Assembly: GCA_009777735.1 (NCBI GenBank)
Contig: WRLF01000004.1
Location: forward strand, 1-64,000
Length of the DNA: 64,000 nucleotides
Direction of reading: 5' to 3'
Origin: Treponema sp.
Lineage (GTDB): Bacteria > Spirochaetota > Spirochaetia > Treponematales > Breznakiellaceae
Shown here: positions 1 to 10,748 of the stretch, piece after piece
How the letters are laid out: the number at the start of each line of letters is the position of its first letter
Numbering within the stretch: the first letter of the stretch is position 1
Translations under genes and position numbers: made by a program
Notes under the pieces: model-generated
Database searches by the model: none
What the model saw: only the letters and a program-made list of their open reading frames with translations
Told to the model about the DNA's origin: nothing

Positions 1-237
1 TTTTTTTCTGTTTAAGCAATTGAAACAAGGCGAAGGGGCTGGGCGCAACGAATTTTTTGTAGACCCTTTTTCCGCCGACCCATATATTTCTGTATAATAC
101 TTTTTTTTCAGCCTATTCGACAATTTAGATTTTCTGCTGGGGGGAAGAGGCGTTTTAATTTCTGTAATTTGCGTCAAATAGCGAAATCCAAAATGCCCGC
201 AAGGCGGGGTGAGATGCAGAATTCTTAGAAAAGCGTC

Positions 238-457
238 CAGATACCGATACAAAGGGCTGCCGCAAGTGATTACACAGGGGTATTGGGGAGGTTAGCCCCG
301 GGAGCAGCCTCTGGCATGCGTAAGAAAATATTCTAAAAGGTACTCTAAACTGTTGAAGAGAATCAGGGTAAGAAATACCATGACCAGCAAGCTGCTCACG
401 GGGCTGTTCTCCCAAATACCTATGTGTAACCGCTGATGCCCTTTGCGGTATCTGAGC
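238..457. repeat. Long imperfect inverted repeat (arms ~238-308 and ~391-457, ~82 nt spacer)
   Basis: Left GGTATTGGGGAGGTTAGCCCCGGGAGCAGC (279-308) versus reverse complement of 391-420 GGTATTTGGGAGAACAGCCCCGTGAGCAGC (25/30 identical). Similarity continues outward (CAGATACCG..CAAAGGGC..TTACACA). Confidence 0.75.
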
Positions 458-550
458 GACAAATAGGTATTTATCGTTATGGATTTGGGAAAAATTGATT
501 TCCGTGGGAAGATATGGATAACAACACGAGTCTACTGATACTTTTTAGCA

Positions 551-2689
551 TCATTCAATTTTAAACTTCTGAACTTCCTTCATTAATTGGGTTGCAGTCT
601 CACGATTTTTGTCAGTTAATTCATTGATATGGTTTACCGCTTTGTTTACTTGTTCTACCCCGGATGCCATTTCATTCATGCCGCCGGTTATTTCCTGCGT
701 AGATTTTTCTAAATCATCAGCTTCCCGCATTACTTCCTTTGCACCTTCACGCATTTCTAGGGAACCACTTTTTACAAGTTGGGAGGTTTCGTTTAGATTG
801 CCGATAGCTTCAAGTACTTGCTTACTCCCTTGGCCCTGCTCCTCCATGGCTTTTCTGATATTATCTTCCTGTTCGGCCACAGTCTTAACGCCAGAGTCAA
901 TGGCTTCAAACCTTTTAAGTACGCTGTAAGTGGACTGGGTTATTTTATCAATCGAACTTTTTATCTTTTTAAGTACAGTACTGATGGTTTTGGATTGCTC
1001 GCTGGAATGTTCAGCCAGTTTACGTATTTCATCGGCAACAACAGCAAAACCCTTACCGGCTTCACCTGCGTGGGCTGCTTCAATTGCGGCGTTCATCGAA
1101 AGGAGATTTGTCTGGCTGGCAATGTTTTCCATGACAGAGTTGATTTCCAACAGACCCTCAGATTCACGGGCTATTTCCTGAATATCTGCGGCAACGTTTT
1201 GCAAGCCCGTACGTCCCAAATCGGATGCTTCGCTTAAGTTTTCCACGTTCTCGGTGTTATTTTTTAAAGTTTGCGTGACCGACTGAATGTTGGCAAGCAT
1301 TTCTTCAATAGCAGAAGAGGATCGAGAAACACTGGATGATTGTATTTCCACATGACTATTGAGTTTGTCGATGTTGACGGTGATCTGTTCCATCGTGGCG
1401 TTGGTTTCGGTAACGCTGGCACTCTGGTTAATCATTCGGTCCTTGACATTTTGTATATTGGTAGTAATATTGTTCATAGTCGCTGCGGTTTCAGTCATTT
1501 TGTTAGCAAGATTTGTGCTTATGCCGGTAATCACCTTTGTCCCATCCATGACATGTTTAATCATGACCTTTATTCTTTCCATAGTTAGGTTGATGTAACG
1601 GGAAAGATCACCAATTTCATTATTTGCTTTTACATCAATATACCTATAACGGGACAGATCTCCATCACCGTCTGATATGTCTTTAAAAACTCCCGCTATT
1701 GCCATGATTGGTTTTGTGATGCGGCGTATAATAAAAACCAACAATATCAAAAACGCAAAAACTATTCCGACAGTCAAAAATACAGCGGTGTAAATAGATT
1801 TATATACTGCTTCGAATACCAGCGATCTGGGTATGGCAGAAACGACAACCCATTCGGCTCCTGGAATTCTCGAAGAAGAAATAATCATTTCATTGTCCAT
1901 GATATAAAATGAATCCCCAAATAAAATCTGCTGCCGATACTGGGAAAATACAGGATCATCAAAAAAGTTATCCCTCATTACAGCTTCGGTATTTTCGTGG
2001 CTGATATAGAGTCCTTCATTATTAAGGAGCCAACTGTTAAGCCCCTCCATATTTATCATTGAAGCCACAATATCCGTGAGAGATCTTACGGCAATATCCA
2101 AAATTATGACCCCAAGATCGTTTCTGTAACTGTCATATATTATTGTAGAAAGCGAGACAGAAAAAATGCCCGTTGCCATTGCCATATAAGGATCGGTAAA
2201 GTTTACTTCCCCGGGCCTGGACTTTGCCCCTGTGTACCAAGGTCTTGTTCGCTGATCGTAATCACCACCAAATCTCCATTCAGGGGCAAAAACCGCATAA
2301 CCCCCTTCCTCAAATGTAGGGATATTGTTTGACATAAAAACCTGGGCAACATTGGGTAGATCGCCCTTGATGCGTGTTAAAAACCTGCGCATCTCTTCCT
2401 CTGATATGGCCGCATTGCTGAGATAAGGCTGACCGGTCTGCTCATATAGTAATGAGATTCCGGTTGAGGCATGACGCAAGGCATCTTCGTGAATTTGAAA
2501 AGTCAAGGTCAGGCTGTTGCGCATGCTGGCTATTTGTTCCTGTATGGCCAATTCTATCTGGCGAGTGGTAATATCTGTTTTGCTTGTCACGAAAATTGCA
2601 GACACCGCTAAGGTAACTATCAATATTCCAATTATAAAAATGAAAAGTAGTTGAGTTCCAATGGAATATTTTCTGCCTTTTTTTAACAT
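551..2689 (-). CDS. Methyl-accepting chemotaxis protein (Cache-type sensor, HAMP, MCP signalling domain)
   Basis: N-terminal TM, periplasmic sensor domain, second TM with HAMP, and MCP hairpin signature [40 protein letters not shown]. Start moved to MLKKGRKYS with GGAGAG upstream. Confidence 0.95.
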   Translation of the reverse strand: MLKKGRKYSIGTQLLFIFIIGILIVTLAVSAIFVTSKTDITTRQIELAIQEQIASMRNSLTLTFQIHEDALRHASTGISLLYEQTGQPYLSNAAISEEEMRRFLTRIKGDLPNVAQVFMSNNIPTFEEGGYAVFAPEWRFGGDYDQRTRPWYTGAKSRPGEVNFTDPYMAMATGIFSVSLSTIIYDSYRNDLGVIILDIAVRSLTDIVASMINMEGLNSWLLNNEGLYISHENTEAVMRDNFFDDPVFSQYRQQILFGDSFYIMDNEMIISSSRIPGAEWVVVSAIPRSLVFEAVYKSIYTAVFLTVGIVFAFLILLVFIIRRITKPIMAIAGVFKDISDGDGDLSRYRYIDVKANNEIGDLSRYINLTMERIKVMIKHVMDGTKVITGISTNLANKMTETAATMNNITTNIQNVKDRMINQSASVTETNATMEQITVNIDKLNSHVEIQSSSVSRSSSAIEEMLANIQSVTQTLKNNTENVENLSEASDLGRTGLQNVAADIQEIARESEGLLEINSVMENIASQTNLLSMNAAIEAAHAGEAGKGFAVVADEIRKLAEHSSEQSKTISTVLKKIKSSIDKITQSTYSVLKRFEAIDSGVKTVAEQEDNIRKAMEEQGQGSKQVLEAIGNLNETSQLVKSGSLEMREGAKEVMREADDLEKSTQEITGGMNEMASGVEQVNKAVNHINELTDKNRETATQLMKEVQKFKIE

Positions 2690-2973
2690 GTTTCTCTCCT
2701 TTTGCAGTGTAGTATATAGTGAGCGGGGCTTTGTTCGCCAAAAATTTCCATCTGTCACCAGGCCCAATCAAAGTTTTTTTCACTACATTACCTCCGATAT
2801 CATTTTCTTGCATAAAATAACATTATTATTTAGAAAACACAACAGTGTGAATGCAAGTTTTTGACGAATAATGTAATCTTCTTGCCTTATGAGGGATTTT
2901 CGGATTTATTTTTCAAAATTGATTTTCCTTTTACCTTTTACATTTTGCCTTGAATCTATATACTAAAGCCTGC

Positions 2974-4296
2974 ATGAAAAATGATAACTTTGTGATACAG
3001 GGCGATATTTGCTGGAGTACAAGCCTGACTGCTCTGAAAACAATGCCCGATGCCTTCCTTGTTTGTGTTGAGGGGAAATCTGCCGGGGTTTATCCCCAAT
3101 TGCCGCAGCGGTTTGCAGAGCTGCCTCTTTTTGATTACCGGGGTAAACTGGTAATTCCCGGCCTTGTTGATCTCCATATCCATGCGCCGCAGTTTGCTTT
3201 TCGCGGTCTGGGAATGGACATGGAATTGCTTGACTGGCTTGATTCCCATGCATTTCCCGAAGAGGCAAAATTCAACGACATTGACTATGCACGTTCTGCT
3301 TACGGCCTTTTTACGGAGCACCTGAAGCGCAGTTCCAATACCCGCTTTGTTGTGTACGCCACCGTGCATGTTCCGGCGACCCTGCTCCTGATGGAATTGC
3401 TGGAGGAATCCGGCCTTGTGTGCATGGTTGGCAAGGTAAACATGGACAGAAACAGCCCCGACAGTTTGCGGGAATACAGCGCCGCATCTTCGCTGGAGGC
3501 AACACGGGAATGGCTCGGAGCCGCAGATACGTATACCCGTGTTAAACCTGTTCTTACCCCCCGTTTTATCCCCTCATGCAGCGATGACCTTATGCGGGGG
3601 CTTGGCGCCCTGCGGCGGGAGTTTAATCTGCCGGTACAGTCGCACCTGTCCGAAAATCGCAGCGAAATAGAATGGGTGCGGAAGCTATGTCCGGCAAGCG
3701 GCAGTTACGGCGCGGCATATCGTGATTTTGATCTTTTTGGCAACGATACACCGGAAGGGGGTCCCACGGTAATGGCCCACTGCGTATGGCCTGATGAGAA
3801 TGAAATAGCGCTCATGGCCCGGCGGGGAGTTTTTGCTGCTCATTGCCCCCAGTCAAACGCAAACCTTTCTTCAGGCATTGCACCGGTGCGCCGGCTCCTA
3901 CTGGCGGGAGTACCCGTTGGCCTTGGCAGTGATATTGCCGGTGGAACCAGCAGCTCTGTCTTCCGGGCAATGGCAGATGCCGTCCAGGTCTCAAAACTCC
4001 GCCGCGTTTTACTGGATAACGATGATAAAGCCCTCACTTTGGAAGAAGTATTTTACCTTGGCACCGTTGGCGGCGGGGTGTTTTTTGAGAAAAGCGGTAT
4101 GGGCCGCTGCGGCTCTTTTGAGCCGAGGTATGATTTTGACGCATTAATAATCGATGACAGCAGTCTCGCCACCTCCGGGTGGCGCACCGCTCCCTTCGCG
4201 CTGTCAATCCGCGACCGCCTTGAGCGTACTGTCTACCTCGGCGATAATCACACCATTGCGGCAAAGTACGTACAAGGACGGTTAATAACAGCATGA
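2974..4296 (+). CDS. guaD: Guanine deaminase-like amidohydrolase
   Basis: VIPGLVDLHIHAPQFAFRGLGMDMELLDWL, QSHLSENRSEIEWV, MAHCVWPDENEIALMARRG, GLGSDIAGGTSSSVFRAM; guanine deaminase-type motifs. Confidence 0.8.
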   Translation: MKNDNFVIQGDICWSTSLTALKTMPDAFLVCVEGKSAGVYPQLPQRFAELPLFDYRGKLVIPGLVDLHIHAPQFAFRGLGMDMELLDWLDSHAFPEEAKFNDIDYARSAYGLFTEHLKRSSNTRFVVYATVHVPATLLLMELLEESGLVCMVGKVNMDRNSPDSLREYSAASSLEATREWLGAADTYTRVKPVLTPRFIPSCSDDLMRGLGALRREFNLPVQSHLSENRSEIEWVRKLCPASGSYGAAYRDFDLFGNDTPEGGPTVMAHCVWPDENEIALMARRGVFAAHCPQSNANLSSGIAPVRRLLLAGVPVGLGSDIAGGTSSSVFRAMADAVQVSKLRRVLLDNDDKALTLEEVFYLGTVGGGVFFEKSGMGRCGSFEPRYDFDALIIDDSSLATSGWRTAPFALSIRDRLERTVYLGDNHTIAAKYVQGRLITA

Positions 4297-5564
4297 AACA
4301 ACCTGGGAATAATAATTTAATACAAACATTGGTAAACTTGAAAGGAAATCCCCGTGCCTGTGTGTATACCGAACCGCTCTGGGGCCTTTCCATCAACCTG
4401 TGTCTTCCCTATGCGTCGGTTTATATGGTGGCCCTCGGGTTAACCGACTCGCAAGTAGGGTTAACCGCAACAATTTACATGCTCTCTCAGGTTATGTTTG
4501 CTTTTTTAAGCGGGCCAATCACCGATAAAATGGGAAGAAGAAAGGCAACAGCGGTTTTTGATTTTATTGCATGGAGTATTCCCTGTCTTATCTGGCTGCG
4601 TGCAGAAGGTTTGTGGTTTTTCATTGTTGCGGCCCTGCTCAACGGAGCCATGCAGGTTCCAACCAATTCCTGGGATTGCCTCCTGATCGAAGATGCGGAA
4701 AAAAAACAGATTACCGGCATCCATTCTCTGGTAACCGTCTTTGGGCAGCTTTCGTTTCTCTTTGCCCCCATCTCGGCTGTTCTATTTTCCCGGCTTACTC
4801 TGGTTCCGGCTATCCGAATCCTCTACATCAACGCTTTTGTGTTAATGACATTAAAGGTTTTACTGCTTTATATTTTTTCCCGGGAAACAAAAATAGGGCT
4901 TATCCGGCTTGAAGCAAGCAGGGGAAAAAGCCTTTTTTCACTTGCCGCCGGTTACAGCGGCGTTCTCAAAATCATCGGCAAATCTCAGGGTACGATTTTT
5001 GCTCTTGTTATCACTATTTTAACAGGCATTGTGGCGCTGATTAACACGACATTCTGGCCGGTTTTTGTCAGTAAAAAGCTGCTCGTCCCGGATCATCTGC
5101 TGCCCATGCTGCCTATAATCCGTTCCATGATTGCCATTGTTTTCTTTTTTCTGATAGTCCCTCATCTTACCAAGGGACATCTCAAACTGCCCCTGCTCAC
5201 GGGCTTTATCTGTTACGGTGCCGGGCAGGTGTTCCTCATTCTTGCTCCTGACGGCAGCCCTGCTACGTATATCTTCCTGTGCATAGCGCTCGTGTTTGAC
5301 GGATTCGGCGCCAGTTTCATGCTGATGCTTGCCAAATCCCTGACTGCCCTCCATGTAAACCCCGCAGAACGAGCCAGGGTGCAGGCCATCATGAACATGA
5401 TAATCATGGCGGTTACCGCTCCCTTCGGCTGGATCGGCGGCCTCCTCTCGGGTTTTTCCCGCAGCCTTCCCTTTATCCTCAACCTGTGCTGCATTGCCAC
5501 TGGATTATTCGTGGTGATTATTTTCTACCGCAGCAATCCCGATGCTGACAAAGCGCTGGAGTAA
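4293..5564 (+). CDS. MFS transporter
   Basis: 12-TM pattern with MFS motif FLSGPITDKMGRRKATAVFD; start overlaps guaD stop (ATGA). Confidence 0.85.
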   Translation: MKQPGNNNLIQTLVNLKGNPRACVYTEPLWGLSINLCLPYASVYMVALGLTDSQVGLTATIYMLSQVMFAFLSGPITDKMGRRKATAVFDFIAWSIPCLIWLRAEGLWFFIVAALLNGAMQVPTNSWDCLLIEDAEKKQITGIHSLVTVFGQLSFLFAPISAVLFSRLTLVPAIRILYINAFVLMTLKVLLLYIFSRETKIGLIRLEASRGKSLFSLAAGYSGVLKIIGKSQGTIFALVITILTGIVALINTTFWPVFVSKKLLVPDHLLPMLPIIRSMIAIVFFFLIVPHLTKGHLKLPLLTGFICYGAGQVFLILAPDGSPATYIFLCIALVFDGFGASFMLMLAKSLTALHVNPAERARVQAIMNMIIMAVTAPFGWIGGLLSGFSRSLPFILNLCCIATGLFVVIIFYRSNPDADKALE

Positions 5565-5590
5565 ATTACAAGAGGCGAAACCAGCGGTCT

Positions 5591-8500
5591 CTAATACCCG
5601 GTAATTACCAGATTTAAAGCATTAATCATGTTCGTAACATCGGTTTTTAAGTGAATCCTTTTATTCTCAAAAAATACACCTTCTGTCGTCTCCCTTCCGG
5701 TAATGGATACCGGGGATTCGGGAGCCTGATTGAAGTTTACCCCGTCATGTGACATTAAGCGGGCAAAACGGGCATTTTGTGCATCAATATAGGCATGCAG
5801 TTCTGTAGCCAGAGCTCCCCTTACCGCATTCCAGCGGAGTTTTAATTGTGCTACATAGTAAGGGTCTAACCGATCAGCCCGGAAAATACCTCTATAATCG
5901 TTTTCTGAAGCAGAATGAAATTCCCAGCCCATCAGCTCTTTGTACCAGAATGGCGTTTTTTGCATAAAACCCGGGTGTATTCCCCGTTGGCCGTTATTCC
6001 AGGCCTGATCAAAATCCCAGAGCGGCCCCATTTTAAGCTTTCCGTTCGGCCCAGCCGAAGGATCAAAATGCATATACTGGCCGTTCAAAATGGGAAACTC
6101 CCAGTTGGAGGCCATCTCCTGGGCAATGTGATAATCAATAAAAGAAGCGATATCAATATGATCGTGGTAACCGCCCGCACCGTTAGTACCCCATTCACGT
6201 GCATAAATGGAATCTTCGGCATCCTGTATCTTTTTTGCCATTGCAACAAATGCGCTGTTTGCATATCCGGGATAAACCTGGCTGAGGGTTCTGCTGCCGT
6301 TTACACCCGGACCGTTTTGAGGCGCCATATTGCGGACACCCATACGGTTTGCGGAGCTGCTGTTATATTCGTCCGGTACAATCCATTGCGTTACCGGCGC
6401 GCTTGCCCGGTTATATGCAGAACCGGAGGATAACCGTGATGCAAGTACAATACCCCTGCGGGGAAAATTAATTGCATGAGCAGCATTATTAAAAGACAAA
6501 TTGCCGCTTCCTGTAGGCGGGTCATTATAATACCAGCCCAAATTGGAATCCGGTTCTTTAAACTGAAATACAACTCCCTGTTGATATCTATCCCAGGGCC
6601 CAACGGGATTAAGATGGCTCGTCATAAAACTATACATTTCGTCAAAAAGAAAACCGTCTCCCTCATGGGCAGGCCCGCTTTCGTGCATGTACCAGTAAAA
6701 GTTATTTATTTCAGCGATAAAACCGCCGTTGTGGTTGCTATTCGAAGCCACCGGAGTTATCCCCAAACGCCCCTGTTCAGGTTTAATAATTTCAGCCAGT
6801 ATGTATACGCCCCGGTAGGTGCCATTAAAGAAGAAGTGTACAAAATCCCCGTGGGGCTGCCAGCCCATGTTTGTCAGGACACGTCGTCCCATTTCCCAGC
6901 CCAAGGTTCCTCTTATACGGGTTGAATCTTGCTCATGGGCAAGTAAGGCCCAACGCCGATGGGACGGAAGTGTTATATATTGATCTGTTTTATAATCGTA
7001 GTAGTCAAAACCGGCCGCATTATTGAGCCGTAAATTATAGCTTTTATTTGCGTGGGCACGGAGCGAATAATTACCCCTGACTCTGATATCTGTTCCGCCC
7101 GAAACCACCCTTCCTCTGGGACTGATATAGGTATATGATCCGGTAGGATTCCATACGATGTTGAGCTTTGTGTTGCCGCCTCCTGTAGGAAGGCCGAGCA
7201 TTGTATTGGTGGTGGTAATGTTCATTACCCCAAAGCCGTGAGTTTGCCAGCTTCTGGTACCGACAATCCTGAAATCGTCCGGTGTTGAGGCAACGGTATA
7301 GGTTTTGCGGGCATTATCGGGAGCAACAACGGTAAAAACAACATCATTGTAATAGTTGTTTGTTGTCACCCCGCTTACCTGTTCCACATTCCCCACATAG
7401 AGTTTGCAATCTGCCGGGATTATAAAAGCGGCCGCAAGTGCATGAAAATTTATAATGTTAGGGACGCTTACCGTTGTAAAAACGGTATTTCCAAAGATGA
7501 TTTCACCGGTTGTCTGGTTAATGGTATTATACGTTATTTGGGGAATTGAACTATTGGTATTTGTGTTTGTGCCGGGAGCAGTTTTGTTCCGTTTTACACT
7601 ATTGACTGCATCGGCATTGATTAAAGTTAATTCTGTCAGTACAGGAAGTGAAAAAGGTCCCAGAGTAAGGGAAGGACCCGATGCGGCAGAGTTGTATGTA
7701 TGAGGGCCGTTTAATACAGTACTGCCAAACGTAAAATCGGTTTGATCTGTTACTGCCACCCTGAACCATACAGTTTCACCGGATGGTATTTGCATCGCCC
7801 ATGTTTGGTCTGTCATGCTTGCATTGACAGCGGAAACCAGTTCTCTGCTTGTCTCAGTTACGGATTTATAGGCCTCTATAACAACACGCTGCTGCGGTAT
7901 GGCAGAATTGAGGATCAGGTTATAACTGCCGTTAACCGTCACTGTTGATGAAACCTGCATTACACTGACGGTAATTTTATATACCTGTCTGGTATTCCCG
8001 TTCCTTGAGGTTACTTCAATGTATAAAAAATCGCCGTCGGAAAAAGAATAAGCCGGTGAAATCGAATTGTTCCATTCCGGTGTGCCGCTGCCGCTTACCT
8101 TTGCCGTCTTAAATGTTGCTCCGGCGGCAAGCGTTATTTCAACCGAGGCAGCGCCTGCCACCGTACCGGCCAGGTCTACCGAACCGGGACCGGTAACAGC
8201 GGAAAATGATGCCGCCGGTGTGCCGGGATCCGTGCTGACTCCTCCAATTACCAATAAACCGATAGTGGCATTGTTGCTGCCGACAGGATCCCTAAAATGT
8301 ACGGGATTCCATGCGCCGTCTTTTGTTGAACGGGGCCTAAGCGCCTCAAAATCATCCGCACTCAGAACTTCTCCGGTATCAATATCGCTCTGCCGCTGCC
8401 GCCACTCGACCCGTACAAAATCACGGTTGTTGTCATCGGTATCGTTCAGATCGATCCGGCGTACCGATTTACCCTTGGATGCAAGGTAGGGCCCCCTGAC

Positions 8501-9145
8501 AGAAGGATCACTTAAATTGCTTGTTTCAAAAGCGTCAATGTTAACAGTTCCATCGTTGTCGTTAGACCCCAGTAAATCAGCATAGCCTTTCGCTTTTTTG
8601 CCTGTCCTGTTCCTGTCAACATCAAATGGGTTAACTATGGTCAATGCCTCGGTGCTTTCTACCAGAAAAATTTTAAAATTGCGGTTGCTCATCCTCAGAT
8701 AATCGGTACCGTCCATCCACCGCATATCTGCATCGGCTTCATTTAATTGCAGAAGACCGTACCTTTCAATGTCATTTCTATTGGTTGTTCTTCTGCCAAG
8801 TATCAAAAACGATGATTCGGGCGGTATTGATTTTCCTTCAAGGCTTAAAACTTTCCAGCTTGAACCGCCTTCGGAGTATTGCAGCGTATGACCGCTCAGG
8901 CTCACTGTTTCATCGGATTTATTGTACAACTCAATGAATGAATGTGAAACACCGGCATCGGTATTGTTGCCCGTACCAAAAGCCTGCAGGATCACCACAC
9001 TGCCCAAAAACCGCGACGGGTTTGGCTGTTCTATTTCAATTTCTTTTCCATTTGTAGTATTGTGCTGCGGACTATCGGGGCAAGATGCTAAAAACACAGA
9101 AATGAGCGCTATCAGTGCAAAAATGCTGTATTTTTCTTTTCTCAT
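5591..9145 (-). CDS. Large lipoprotein: lamin-tail domain, beta-sandwich repeats and CotH kinase-like domain
   Basis: Lipobox FLASC; LTD-like VVILQAFGTGNNTDAGVSHSFIELYNKSDETVSLSG; CotH-like RIRGTLGWEMGRRV, FFFNGTYRGVYILAE, GPLWDFDQAWNN. Confidence 0.8.
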   Translation of the reverse strand: MRKEKYSIFALIALISVFLASCPDSPQHNTTNGKEIEIEQPNPSRFLGSVVILQAFGTGNNTDAGVSHSFIELYNKSDETVSLSGHTLQYSEGGSSWKVLSLEGKSIPPESSFLILGRRTTNRNDIERYGLLQLNEADADMRWMDGTDYLRMSNRNFKIFLVESTEALTIVNPFDVDRNRTGKKAKGYADLLGSNDNDGTVNIDAFETSNLSDPSVRGPYLASKGKSVRRIDLNDTDDNNRDFVRVEWRQRQSDIDTGEVLSADDFEALRPRSTKDGAWNPVHFRDPVGSNNATIGLLVIGGVSTDPGTPAASFSAVTGPGSVDLAGTVAGAASVEITLAAGATFKTAKVSGSGTPEWNNSISPAYSFSDGDFLYIEVTSRNGNTRQVYKITVSVMQVSSTVTVNGSYNLILNSAIPQQRVVIEAYKSVTETSRELVSAVNASMTDQTWAMQIPSGETVWFRVAVTDQTDFTFGSTVLNGPHTYNSAASGPSLTLGPFSLPVLTELTLINADAVNSVKRNKTAPGTNTNTNSSIPQITYNTINQTTGEIIFGNTVFTTVSVPNIINFHALAAAFIIPADCKLYVGNVEQVSGVTTNNYYNDVVFTVVAPDNARKTYTVASTPDDFRIVGTRSWQTHGFGVMNITTTNTMLGLPTGGGNTKLNIVWNPTGSYTYISPRGRVVSGGTDIRVRGNYSLRAHANKSYNLRLNNAAGFDYYDYKTDQYITLPSHRRWALLAHEQDSTRIRGTLGWEMGRRVLTNMGWQPHGDFVHFFFNGTYRGVYILAEIIKPEQGRLGITPVASNSNHNGGFIAEINNFYWYMHESGPAHEGDGFLFDEMYSFMTSHLNPVGPWDRYQQGVVFQFKEPDSNLGWYYNDPPTGSGNLSFNNAAHAINFPRRGIVLASRLSSGSAYNRASAPVTQWIVPDEYNSSSANRMGVRNMAPQNGPGVNGSRTLSQVYPGYANSAFVAMAKKIQDAEDSIYAREWGTNGAGGYHDHIDIASFIDYHIAQEMASNWEFPILNGQYMHFDPSAGPNGKLKMGPLWDFDQAWNNGQRGIHPGFMQKTPFWYKELMGWEFHSASENDYRGIFRADRLDPYYVAQLKLRWNAVRGALATELHAYIDAQNARFARLMSHDGVNFNQAPESPVSITGRETTEGVFFENKRIHLKTDVTNMINALNLVITGY

Positions 9146-9258
9146 CAGAACCCTCCTCTTTGTGTACTCTTTATTATAACATTCTATTAATTTTTAATCT
9201 ATCATTATGGTATACATTCATGTATGATGAAAATAATTTAATATTTAAGGAGTATGTC

Positions 9259-10731
9259 ATGATAAAACGAATTATGACGCTGTTAAGGTGTGTTGTTTCT
9301 GTTTATCTTTTCCTGTTGTTACCGGGGTGCCCCAACGGCAATGGCAGCATTCCCGGCAATTCCCTTGCAGGCAAACTGCTGATTCTGCAGGCATACGGAA
9401 CCGGCAATGAGATACAGAACGGTGTAAGCCATAGTTTTGTGGAGTTGTACAATAACACAAACAATGAAATAGACCTGGCAGGTATCAATCTGTGGTACGC
9501 GGCAGGCACCAGGCCTGCCAATATAGGCGATCCTATAGCAACACAGGACGGCCCCTGGGAATCCATTCCCCTGACAGGAAAAATTCCTGCCAAAGGTTCT
9601 TATCTGATTTTAGGAGGCAGACCGACTGATAATCCAAGTAATAACACAACCCGTTTAATACTCGAAAATAATTCCGGCGACCGGAATATTGCCGGTTTTC
9701 ACTTAAGCAATAGATCATTTAAAATTGCCTTGATACGCAATACAACACAGTTGAATAATTCTATACAAAACCCTTATAACACCGGAAATGGAACACCGGT
9801 GACAGGCTTGATTGACTTGGTTGGCGCCTTGAATGACCCCGATCATGCCAGACCCGATCAGATATTGGGATATAAAACAGCGCCTGCACGGAACTCCGGT
9901 TCCGTAGCTGTCCGCCGTGGCTCCCTTACCGACACCGGCAACAATTCGGTTGATTTTATCGCAGCACGGTACGGCTCCGGCGCAGGCATGTTGACGAACG
10001 AAGAAGTTGCGGTCCGCGGACCAAGAAACACTACAGAAACTGCCGGCGGCTGGAACCCCTTTGCAGAGCCAAATCCGGTTGTGGGAACGGAAGCTCTTAT
10101 GATCCTGCAGGCTAACACTTACGGTAACATTAACAACAATTTTCCGGCGGGATTTCCGGCTTCATTGGTGGAGTTGTACAACAATACCAATACTGCTATT
10201 AACTTTAATACGGTAGATTATTACCTGCATATCGCTAACGGTACTGATTGGAACCCTGCAATAAAATTAACAGGATCAGTCCCTGCTCTGTCTTCATTTC
10301 TTATTGTAAGTACATCCGATATAAATTCTTTTGAACACCGTGCAAACCTTCCAACACCGGATATGTCTTTAGCATTTGCTATTCCTAATGGCGATTTTGC
10401 AATAGCCATAGTAAGGAATCAAGCTACTCTTACAGGCAACCCTTTTGGTAATACTGCCCTGGCAGCGGATTATGTTGATATGCTCGGTGTCGGAAATTCT
10501 TTTTTTGAAGGCGCCGCTTTTACGAATCAATCCAGACCCCGTGTCCCCCGCCGGAATTCACTTGCCGATACAAATAATAACGCAACTGACTTCGCTGATG
10601 TTGACTATAGGTCAGGCGGTCCGCATTCTCATTTAACAAATGAACTGTTCAAGGTCTGGCCAAGAAATTCCGGAATGGGAACATGGGATCCCATGACCGG
10701 TCTGCCGCAGGTGAATCCGGTAATTCCGTAA
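9259..10731 (+). CDS. Lipoprotein with two lamin-tail-like domains
   Basis: Start re-assigned to MIKRIMTLLR (AAGGAG upstream); lipobox LLLPGC; LLILQAYGTGNEIQNGVSHSFVELYNNTNNEIDLAG and a second copy LMILQANTYGN...SLVELYNNTNTAINF. Confidence 0.8.
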   Translation: MIKRIMTLLRCVVSVYLFLLLPGCPNGNGSIPGNSLAGKLLILQAYGTGNEIQNGVSHSFVELYNNTNNEIDLAGINLWYAAGTRPANIGDPIATQDGPWESIPLTGKIPAKGSYLILGGRPTDNPSNNTTRLILENNSGDRNIAGFHLSNRSFKIALIRNTTQLNNSIQNPYNTGNGTPVTGLIDLVGALNDPDHARPDQILGYKTAPARNSGSVAVRRGSLTDTGNNSVDFIAARYGSGAGMLTNEEVAVRGPRNTTETAGGWNPFAEPNPVVGTEALMILQANTYGNINNNFPAGFPASLVELYNNTNTAINFNTVDYYLHIANGTDWNPAIKLTGSVPALSSFLIVSTSDINSFEHRANLPTPDMSLAFAIPNGDFAIAIVRNQATLTGNPFGNTALAADYVDMLGVGNSFFEGAAFTNQSRPRVPRRNSLADTNNNATDFADVDYRSGGPHSHLTNELFKVWPRNSGMGTWDPMTGLPQVNPVIP

Positions 10732-10748
10732 GTCAATCGGGCAGGAAC

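Noticed and set aside
155-415. 86-aa minus-strand ORF in the 5' region
   Set aside because: Covers the inverted repeat, no SD, no recognisable family; the open frame is better explained by the repeat.
1-550. Possible RNase P, tmRNA or SRP RNA in the gene-free start of the window
   Set aside because: Could not match conserved core motifs of these RNAs on either strand.
2442-2813. Minus-strand [41 protein letters not shown] with a nearby GGAGG
   Set aside because: Out of frame with and mostly overlapping the MCP gene; no family; could be chance, though the upstream GGAGG-GTG was noted.
5915-6433. 172-aa plus-strand ORF
   Set aside because: Antisense to the CotH-like region of the 5591 gene; no independent support.
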